64,000 bases of DNA, taken from positions 51,001 through 115,000 of the forward strand of contig CAKPGT010000002.1 of assembly GCA_934155185.1 (NCBI GenBank). Reading direction: 5' to 3'. A program made the translations under genes and the position numbers. Shown here in pieces: positions 58,101-64,000 of the stretch; the first letter of the stretch is position 1; each line of letters opens with the position of its first letter. The stretch is from an uncultured Bacilli bacterium (GTDB lineage Bacteria; Bacillota_I; Bacilli_A; RF39; UBA660). The notes beneath the pieces are model-generated. The model saw only the letters and a list, made by a program, of their open reading frames with translations, was not told the DNA's origin and made no database searches.

Positions 58101-58137
58101 TATATAATAAAACCTTATATTTTAAGGAGGTGAAAAA

Positions 58138-58944
58138 GTGGGTGCTTTGGAAATTAAAAATTTAACTTTTAGATATAAAGATAAATTTATATTTGATAAT
58201 TTTAGTTTAAATGTAGATAATGCATCTTGGGTTACAATTGCAGGACCTAATGGTTCCGGTAAAACTACCTTAGTAAAACTTATAGCAGGCATTTTAAAGT
58301 CATATTCTAGTATAACTATATTAAATAAAATACTTAATAAAAAGAACTTATATAAGATAAGAAGAGATGTTGGTTATGTATTTGATGTACCAGAGAATTT
58401 TTTTGCATGTGAAACGGTAGAAGATGAGCTTGCTTTTTCACTTGAAAATATGGCTGTTATGCCAAGTACTATTAAAAGAAAAATAAAAGAAATATCATCT
58501 CTTCTTAAGCTTGATGGTTTATTAAAGAAAAATCCGTATGATTTAAGTGGCGGTCAAAAACAAAAAGTTGCTTTGGCATGTGCTTTAATGTTAGAACCTA
58601 GAATTCTTGTATTAGACGAAGCTCTAACTATGATTGATATAAATGAAAGGGAAGAACTTTTAAAAATAATAAAAAATTATAACACTAAAAAAAGAGTTAC
58701 TGTTATTTCTTTCACGCATAATCTAGATGAAGCAATATACTCTGATAGATTAATCATTTTAAATAAAGGTAAAATAGTTGTTGATGGACCATTTCCGGAA
58801 GTGTTTGATGAGGAAAGAATAATGAGAAAGATTGGCTTAGAAGTTCCTTTTGCAATAGAACTTAGCCAAAAACTAAGGGTATATGGTCTTACTAACAAAT
58901 TAGATATTGATCTTGAAAGGTTGGTGTCTAAGCTATGGAAGTAA
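58138..58944 (+). CDS. ecfA1: Energy-coupling factor ATPase EcfA1
   Basis: One of the two ATPases of the ECF vitamin transporter. GTG start after AAGGAGGTGA; 268 residues. Walker A GPNGSGKTT, Q-loop region, signature LSGGQKQKVALA, Walker B ILVLDEALT and switch His in ISFTHNLDEA are intact. It overlaps ecfA2 by 10 bases. The substrate-binding S component is not in the window. Confidence 0.93.
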   Translation: MGALEIKNLTFRYKDKFIFDNFSLNVDNASWVTIAGPNGSGKTTLVKLIAGILKSYSSITILNKILNKKNLYKIRRDVGYVFDVPENFFACETVEDELAFSLENMAVMPSTIKRKIKEISSLLKLDGLLKKNPYDLSGGQKQKVALACALMLEPRILVLDEALTMIDINEREELLKIIKNYNTKKRVTVISFTHNLDEAIYSDRLIILNKGKIVVDGPFPEVFDEERIMRKIGLEVPFAIELSQKLRVYGLTNKLDIDLERLVSKLWK

Positions 58945-59819
58945 TATTTAGAAACGTAAGTTATGTATATAATAAGGGTTTAGAAAATGAAACCGTTGCT
59001 TTAAATGATATTAGTATGTGCCTTGATAGCTCTAAAGTGCATGGAATAATTGGACCTATAGGAAGTGGCAAATCCACCTTGCTAGAGCTTATGAATGGCA
59101 TTGAAAGACCAACTTCTGGTGGGGTTGTAATAGGAAAATACGATTTAACTTCTAAAAAGCTAGACTTTAACTTTAACAAATTTAGATATGATGTTGGACT
59201 TGTATATCAATTCCCAGAAAAGCAATTTTTTTGCAAAACTGTTGGTGAAGAAGTTTCTTTCTCAGAAAAAATATATGGTCATAAGGGAATAAAGAGTGTA
59301 AAAGAAAAAACGGTAAAAGCCCTTAAAATGGTTGGACTAGATGAGTCATACCTAAATAGAAACCCTTTTAGTCTTAATAGTGGTGAAAAAAGAAGAGTTG
59401 CAATAGCATCTGTATTAATATCTAATCCTAAACTATTGATACTTGATGAACCAACTATTGGGCTTGATGATAATGGTAAGAAAAAACTTATGCGAATTTT
59501 AAAAAAGCTTAGAGATTTTTATTCAAAAACCATTATTATAGTTACACATGACGTTGATATGCTTTATGAAATAGCGGATAGTATTGTTGTTTTAAATTCA
59601 GGAAAACTAGTTTGCTATGGTCCTAAGGTAGAAGTATTTAGTAATGTAGAATTGTTAGAGAAAAATAATGCACCTGTGCCAAGTGTTATTAAAGTAGAAA
59701 AATTAATATATGATAAAACTGGCATAGACTTAGGAATAGTAAATGGTATAAATGACCTAGTAAGAAGCATAGCGAAAGCTAAAGATGCTTATAAGGAGGT
59801 ATCAAGTGATGAAAAATAA
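58935..59819 (+). CDS. ecfA2: Energy-coupling factor ATPase EcfA2
   Basis: Second ECF ATPase, 294 residues. Walker A GPIGSGKST, Q-loop VYQFPEKQFF, Walker B LLILDEPTIGLD and the His switch IVTHDVDML are intact. The signature motif reads LNSGEKRR where LSGGQ is usual. The C-terminal extension is typical of EcfA2. Overlaps ecfT by 11 bases. Confidence 0.93.
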   Translation: MEVIFRNVSYVYNKGLENETVALNDISMCLDSSKVHGIIGPIGSGKSTLLELMNGIERPTSGGVVIGKYDLTSKKLDFNFNKFRYDVGLVYQFPEKQFFCKTVGEEVSFSEKIYGHKGIKSVKEKTVKALKMVGLDESYLNRNPFSLNSGEKRRVAIASVLISNPKLLILDEPTIGLDDNGKKKLMRILKKLRDFYSKTIIIVTHDVDMLYEIADSIVVLNSGKLVCYGPKVEVFSNVELLEKNNAPVPSVIKVEKLIYDKTGIDLGIVNGINDLVRSIAKAKDAYKEVSSDEK

Positions 59820-60555
59820 TTATCCATTTTTTAAATATGTACCATCTGAATCTAGCATACATCAAATGAATTCAAAGCTCAAAATTATGCTAATGCTTTT
59901 GTTACTTCTATCAATTATTCTTTTAAGGACATATGTATCAGCATTAATACTATTTTTATATTTATTTTATCTTATGTATAGTACAAAAATAAAAAGTAGT
60001 GCTTATATTAGTAATTTAATCTTAGTTTGGCCACTATATGTTCTTATATTTGTAATAACGCTTTTAGTTACGTTTAACTTTGATAAATCATTGCTTATGG
60101 TAATTAAATTTATTTATATTATATTAGTTTTATTAATATTAACGTTTACTACTTCTCTAAGCGAAATTGCATGGGGATTTGAGTGCTTATTTAACAAACT
60201 CAATAAAATACATATTCCGGTATCTAAAATAGCGCTTAAAATAGCTTTAGGTATAAAGTTTATAGCAACACTTTTTGAACAGTTTAAGGCCGCTAGAAAA
60301 TCTATGGCATATAGAGGAGTGCCATATAATAAATTAAACGTATTTAAATCGTTTAAACTTATGGTCGCACCTTCAATATTCCTATCATATAAATTGTCTT
60401 CAAGAATGGGACAACTTATGAAATTAAGATTTTACGGTAGCTGTAAGAGAAGAACAAATTATCACGAAAACAAGGTTAAAAAGCTTGATAGGCTTTTGAT
60501 ATTTTTGAGCCTTGTAATGGTATATATTTCAATATGGTTGGGGTGGAAAGTATGA
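59809..60555 (+). CDS. ecfT: Energy-coupling factor transmembrane protein EcfT
   Basis: Membrane scaffold joining the ATPases to the substrate-binding S unit. Start at ATG 59809 (MKNNYPFFKYVPSESSIHQM, 248 residues) after AAGGAGGT. Several membrane helices, then the coupling helices with ARKSMAYRGVPYN, where ARG-type motifs contact the ATPases. Shares ATGA with truA. Confidence 0.9.
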   Translation: MKNNYPFFKYVPSESSIHQMNSKLKIMLMLLLLLSIILLRTYVSALILFLYLFYLMYSTKIKSSAYISNLILVWPLYVLIFVITLLVTFNFDKSLLMVIKFIYIILVLLILTFTTSLSEIAWGFECLFNKLNKIHIPVSKIALKIALGIKFIATLFEQFKAARKSMAYRGVPYNKLNVFKSFKLMVAPSIFLSYKLSSRMGQLMKLRFYGSCKRRTNYHENKVKKLDRLLIFLSLVMVYISIWLGWKV

Positions 60556-61283
60556 GGTATTTAATTGATTTTTCATATTCAGGAGAAAACTTTAATGGTT
60601 ATCAAAAACAGCCTTTTTTAAGAACTGTTCAAAAAGAGATAGAAGACGTTTTAAAGATGATTAATCAAAAAGATGTTAAAATATGCTCAGCTGGAAGAAC
60701 TGATGCAAAGGTAAGTGCTCTTCATCAAATGGCGCATTTTGATCTTGATAAAGACATAAAGCCATATAAGCTTAAAGGCGCACTAAATGGATATTTGCCA
60801 CCCGATATATATATTAATGATGTTAAAATAGTTGATGATGATTTTCATGCAAGGTATATGGCAAAGTCAAAAACGTATAGATATACTATAAATACAGGTG
60901 TTTATAATCCATTACTTCGTAATGTAATTTATCAGTATTGTAAGCCTTTAGATGTATCTGAAATGAGAAAAGCTATAAAATATTTTATAGGAACACATGA
61001 CTTTACTACTTTTTCGTGTGCTGAGGATAAAAGAGAAAACAAAACTAGGACTATTTTTGATGCTAAAGTAGAAAGTAATGACTCTTTAATTACTATAACA
61101 TTTAAAGGCTCTGGCTTTTTAAAATATCAAGTAAGAAATATGGTTGGTATTTTAATAGATGTAGGGAATAGAAAGACTGAACCACGCTTAATTCCAAAAC
61201 TTATTGATAAAAAAGATAGAAAAGAAGCTAAAGCAACAGCACCAGCAGAAGGTCTTTCCTTAATTGATGTATCATATAATTAA
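60552..61283 (+). CDS. truA: tRNA pseudouridine synthase A
   Basis: Makes pseudouridine at positions 38-40 of tRNA. Start at ATG 60552 (MRYLIDFSYSGENFNGYQKQ, 243 residues). Catalytic Asp is in AGRTDAKVSALHQ; LPPDIYINDV, FHARYMAKSKTYRY and GSGFLKYQVRNMVG are conserved. The ecfA1-ecfA2-ecfT-truA order is standard in Firmicutes, normally straight after rplQ. Confidence 0.96.
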   Translation: MRYLIDFSYSGENFNGYQKQPFLRTVQKEIEDVLKMINQKDVKICSAGRTDAKVSALHQMAHFDLDKDIKPYKLKGALNGYLPPDIYINDVKIVDDDFHARYMAKSKTYRYTINTGVYNPLLRNVIYQYCKPLDVSEMRKAIKYFIGTHDFTTFSCAEDKRENKTRTIFDAKVESNDSLITITFKGSGFLKYQVRNMVGILIDVGNRKTEPRLIPKLIDKKDRKEAKATAPAEGLSLIDVSYN

Positions 61284-61316
61284 AAACAGCTTTCAATTAT
61301 GAAAACTGTTTTATTT
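61283..61316. terminator. Bidirectional terminator between truA and the DUF378 gene
   Basis: AAAACAG (61283-61289) with CTGTTTT (61306-61312) and inner TTTC/GAAA; T-rich flanks on both strands. Confidence 0.75.
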
Positions 61317-61517
61317 TAAATCTGCAAATTCGTCGGCTAAAGTTTTAATACTTATTAGTCCACATATACCTACTAATATATAAATTATTTTAGAGCCTAA
61401 TGCATCAGCGCCGCCAAATATTGTTGCAACAAGGTCAAAATTAAATAATCCAATTAATCCCCAGTTAATAGCACCAATTATCATAACGGTTAAAGCTATA
61501 ACTTGTAGTGTTTTCAT
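61311..61517 (-). CDS. DUF378 family small membrane protein
   Basis: 68 residues with two membrane helices. The start LQVIALTVMIIGAINWGLIG and FNFDLVATIFGGADALGSKI followed by IYILVGICG match DUF378 (YuzA type). Function unknown. GGAGG precedes the ATG. Divergent from the GerS-like gene. Confidence 0.88.
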   Translation of the reverse strand: MKTLQVIALTVMIIGAINWGLIGLFNFDLVATIFGGADALGSKIIYILVGICGLISIKTLADEFADLK

Positions 61518-61569
61518 AATTTCCTCCTTTTATACTTATATGATAATCAAAAAAAACTATTTTATACGC

Positions 61570-61597
61570 GAATATTAGAAAAAATTATCCATATAAT
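61570..61597 (+). promoter_or_regulatory. Candidate sigma-E-like promoter of the GerS-like gene
   Basis: GAATATT (61570-61576), 13 bases, CATATAAT (61590-61597). The -35 is a perfect match to kmATATT and the -10 matches CATACAnT at all but one fixed position. Start of transcription near 61604, 20 bases before the ATG. Confidence 0.55.
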
Positions 61598-61623
61598 TAA
61601 ATGAAAACAAAAAGAGGTGGATA

Positions 61624-62637
61624 ATGAAAAAAGTTTTATATTTTGTTTTGACAATTTTTGTTGTCATAGGTTTATCAGGATGTGGAAAGGAAAATAAAAA
61701 AACGGTATTAAATAAACTGGATAAAAAAGTTAAAAATGTTTCAGGATATAAACTAGATGCTAAAATGGAATTAATAAATAATGATGACTGTTATAAATAT
61801 GATGTTACTGTTTCATATAAAAAAGAAAATAATTATAGAGTATCACTAAGAAATACAACAAATAATCATGAGCAAATAATTTTAAAAAATAATGACGGAG
61901 TATATGTATTAACTCCAGCATTAAACAAAAGTTTTAAATTTCAAAGTAAATGGCCGTATAATAACTCGCAAGCATACTTACTTCAATCTGTTGTAAATGA
62001 TATGAAAAAAGATGGTAAGTTATCTATGAAAAAAGTAAGTCGTGGCTATCTATTTAAAAGTACTGTTAATTATAAAAATAATAAAAATTTAACTTATCAA
62101 GAAGTCTTAGTTGATAGTAATATGAATATTAAAAAGGTAACTGTTTATGATAACGAGAATCATGCACAGATAAAGGTATCATATAGTAGTATAGATATGA
62201 GAGCAAAGTTTAAAAATAATTACTTTTCTATAGAAGAAAATATGAAAGCAATATCAGAACTTGATACAACAACAAAGACAGAAAAAGAAATGAATACTTT
62301 AGACGAAGCATTATATCCTATGTACGTTCCAACTGATACTTATTTAGAGACAGAAAAAACGGTTGAATTAGACGAGGGTTCAAGAATAATTCTTACGTTT
62401 GCTGGTGAATCTCCATTTATGCTTGTTGAAGAAGTATCCGCAAAAAAAGATGAAATGGAAATAATACCAACTAGTGGTGATTTAGATATAATTGGTGGCA
62501 CAATAGCTATAATAGGTGATTCATCTGTTAGCTGGACAAATGATAATGTAGATTATTATTTAGTCTCAAGTGAACTATCTACTAGTGAATTAATTAATGT
62601 AGCAAAGTCTATTTCTTCAATGCCTGTTAGCAAATAA
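61624..62637 (+). CDS. YdcC/GerS-type sporulation lipoprotein (LolA-like fold)
   Basis: 337 residues. Lipoprotein signal with lipobox LSGC (Cys20). The mature part has a LolA-like half-barrel pattern: a N-terminal helix, strands with YKYDVTVSYKKENNYRVSL, the KNNDGVYVLTPALNKSFKFQ turn and WPYNNSQAYLLQSVVNDM, which resembles Bacillus YdcC and Clostridioides GerS. GerS works with GerG and CwlD-type enzymes in cortex modification and germination. Assignment is by pattern; the sigma-E-like promoter supports it. Confidence 0.72.
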   Translation: MKKVLYFVLTIFVVIGLSGCGKENKKTVLNKLDKKVKNVSGYKLDAKMELINNDDCYKYDVTVSYKKENNYRVSLRNTTNNHEQIILKNNDGVYVLTPALNKSFKFQSKWPYNNSQAYLLQSVVNDMKKDGKLSMKKVSRGYLFKSTVNYKNNKNLTYQEVLVDSNMNIKKVTVYDNENHAQIKVSYSSIDMRAKFKNNYFSIEENMKAISELDTTTKTEKEMNTLDEALYPMYVPTDTYLETEKTVELDEGSRIILTFAGESPFMLVEEVSAKKDEMEIIPTSGDLDIIGGTIAIIGDSSVSWTNDNVDYYLVSSELSTSELINVAKSISSMPVSK

Positions 62638-62684
62638 TGTTGTAAATAATTGCATTTTATGATACCATGTTTATGGTGATTTAA

Positions 62685-63155
62685 ATGAAAGATGAAGTAA
62701 AAAATGGAATAATTCTTACGGTTGTAGTTTTGTTAATAGTAGGAGTTGTATATTTAATAACAGCGGTTTTTGCAACAGGAGAAATTGGTTCTAAAAAAAG
62801 CAAAACAAATGATGATGCATCAAGCTCTAGTTATATTACATATGATAATATGATTCTTGCATCTAACACATTTACACAAAAAGAGTCTGAATATATGGTT
62901 ATGTTTGTTATAAATGATGATTTAAGTGATACATTAAAGAGTTATATAAACTCATATAATAATTCAGACATGAAGCTATATGTTGTTAGTGCGGATGATG
63001 CAGTAAACAAATTTGTAAAAAGTGATAGTGCAAATGAAACTGCTACTAATTATAGTGAGCTTAAAATTAATAAAAATACATTGATAACCATAAATGGTGG
63101 AAAAATATCATCTTATTTAACAAATGAAGATGAAATAAAAGAAAAATTAAAATAA
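62685..63155 (+). CDS. Membrane-anchored thioredoxin-fold protein without CxxC
   Basis: 156 residues. One membrane helix (about residues 9-30), a Ser/Lys-rich spacer, and a domain with SEYMVMFVINDDLSDTLKSY, MKLYVVSADDA and the cis-Pro-like strand region LKINKNTLITINGGKISSYL, patterned like thioredoxin. No Cys is present at the active-site position, so a redox role is unlikely. Family not certain. It starts 47 bases after the GerS-like gene and ends at a strong terminator. Confidence 0.55.
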   Translation: MKDEVKNGIILTVVVLLIVGVVYLITAVFATGEIGSKKSKTNDDASSSSYITYDNMILASNTFTQKESEYMVMFVINDDLSDTLKSYINSYNNSDMKLYVVSADDAVNKFVKSDSANETATNYSELKINKNTLITINGGKISSYLTNEDEIKEKLK

Positions 63156-63164
63156 AGATTTTAT

Positions 63165-63201
63165 ACTACTTGCAGTTATAAATTAAGCAAGTAGTTTTTT
63201 T
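63165..63201 (+). terminator. Terminator of the GerS-like/thioredoxin-like unit
   Basis: Perfect 9-bp arms ACTACTTGC (63165-63173) and GCAAGTAGT (63187-63195), then T residues. Confidence 0.85.
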
Positions 63202-63261
63202 AAAAAATTTTATAACTCTTTTACCTAATATATGTTATACTTTTATTATGCGGAGGTAAAA

Positions 63262-64000
63262 ATGAAACGAAAGAAAGTTAGCAAATATAAAGAAAATAAT
63301 GTTAGTAGTACAAATGAAATCAAAAGTAATAAAAAAAACATTGTTAAGATAAACAAGCAAAAAATTGATAGAATTCTTAATAAGAAAAGTGATTTTAAGG
63401 TATATGAACTTATAATTTTTGCAGTTTTAATTACTATAGCATCAATTTTTTCAACTGTTCTTATAATGCATGGGACAAGGTACAGTAATTCAACTAGTAT
63501 CTTAAAAAGCAGTAAAGGTAATAGCTATTTAAATGAATTTGAAGAGGTTTACTCTCTTATAAATAATGAATACTATGAAAAGGTGGATAAAAAGAAATTA
63601 ATTGATGGTGCTATAAATGGTATGTTAAGTTCACTTGGGGATCCACATACTAGTTATTTCAATACTAGTGAAACAGAGAATTTTAATGAACTTATGAATG
63701 GTTCATATGAAGGTATAGGAGCTGAAATATCAATTAATAATAACGGGGATATAATTGTATTTTCTGTGTTTAAAAACTCACCTGCAAGTGAGGCTGGATT
63801 AAAATTTAATGACATAATATTAGAGGTAAATGGTACTTCTGTTAAAGGAATGACGACAACTAAAGTAGTATCTTTAATAAAAGATGAAAAAAAACCTACT
63901 GCACATATAAAAGTTAATAGGGATGGAAAAGAAATGACATTTGATGTCAAAAAAAGAATAGTTGTTATAGAATCTGTTGAGTCTAAAATATTTAAGAGAA
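63262..64000 (+). CDS. S41-family C-terminal processing peptidase, 5' part
   Basis: The gene runs off the end of the window; 246 codons are visible. GGAGGT precedes the ATG. A long basic cytoplasmic start (KRKKVSKYKENN) leads to a membrane helix (about residues 48-70), then the S41 N-terminal region with YSLINNEYYEKVDKKKLIDG and MLSSLGDPHTSYF, and a PDZ domain (YEGIGAEISINNNGDIIVFS, SPASEAGLKFNDIILEVNG). The catalytic Ser and Lys lie beyond the edge. Related to CtpA/CtpB; a sporulation role like CtpB is possible but not shown. Confidence 0.88.
   Translation, partial: MKRKKVSKYKENNVSSTNEIKSNKKNIVKINKQKIDRILNKKSDFKVYELIIFAVLITIASIFSTVLIMHGTRYSNSTSILKSSKGNSYLNEFEEVYSLINNEYYEKVDKKKLIDGAINGMLSSLGDPHTSYFNTSETENFNELMNGSYEGIGAEISINNNGDIIVFSVFKNSPASEAGLKFNDIILEVNGTSVKGMTTTKVVSLIKDEKKPTAHIKVNRDGKEMTFDVKKRIVVIESVESKIFKR

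Noticed and set aside
63654..63950. 98-codon minus-strand reading frame
   Set aside because: Lies wholly opposite the S41 protease coding region, which has clear domain motifs.
1..64000. tRNA or rRNA genes
   Set aside because: I saw no cloverleaf with a GGTTCGAATCC-type T arm and no rRNA signature anywhere in the window.
1..64000. Mycoplasma-type code (TGA as Trp)
   Set aside because: TGA ends genes such as the M23 peptidase in the expected place, and Trp positions use TGG.

Overview
The window is AT-rich bacterial chromosome read with the standard code (TGA is a normal stop). It comes from a spore-forming member of the Firmicutes/Bacilli, most likely an uncultured gut lineage near Erysipelotrichales or RF39-type Bacilli; that placement is inference. 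Support for it: Spo0A with an intact C-terminal DNA-binding domain, a GerQ spore-coat protein, a YdcC/GerS-type sporulation lipoprotein, a YtaF-type membrane protein, a glmS ribozyme, a Gram-positive S10-spc-alpha operon, class B sortases, a diacylglycerol glucosyltransferase and a FemAB cell-wall enzyme.

Layout. 1-7.5 kb: a partial unknown gene, then rpsF-ssb-rpsR, a YtaF-like gene where gdpP usually sits, rplI-dnaB, an M23 envelope peptidase, walJ, rlmH and ung. 7.5-14.9 kb: an anchored surface protein, a ClpC-like ATPase whose second ATPase module has lost its catalytic residues, lemA and gerQ on the minus strand, pduL, femX and dusB. 15-24.7 kb: a transporter split over two genes (the second carrying DUF5684 and TM2 modules), cysS, glmS behind its ribozyme, a CmpB-type membrane protein, clpP, a TGS-containing nucleoside kinase and gapA. 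24.8-28.8 kb: a minus-strand four-gene cluster with a collagen-like BclA-type protein, a beta-helix/WxL-like protein and two small prealbumin-like proteins, none with a signal peptide and headed by a sigma-K-like promoter. This is the best candidate here for an undescribed system, a spore-surface assembly. 29.2-37 kb: an Ig-domain surface protein, pgk, a flippase-like protein, a glucosyltransferase, a divergent tpiA, a small unknown gene, spo0A behind a perfect 0A box, and a BAX-inhibitor-type protein. 37-39.8 kb: a sortase, a 32-bp tandem repeat, and two orphan exported proteins each with its own promoter and terminator.

40.1-54.1 kb is the S10-spc-alpha ribosomal operon (rpsJ to rplQ, including secY, adk, map, infA, rpmJ and rpoA) with rpmD (L30) missing. 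Between rplQ and the usual ecfA1-ecfA2-ecfT-truA group sits an insertion: a surface protein with an NPNTA sorting signal, a convergent class B sortase that probably anchors it, a short-chain dehydrogenase and an orphan prepilin-like gene. The window ends with a DUF378 protein, the GerS-like lipoprotein, a thioredoxin-fold protein and the start of an S41 (Ctp) protease.

Sporulation thread. Sigma-E-like elements (ATA, then CATA about 16 bases on) lie before the clpC-like, gerQ and gerS-like genes, and a sigma-K-like element before the collagen gene. If real, these place the degenerate ClpC and the leaderless surface cluster in the mother-cell programme. All promoter calls were made by eye.
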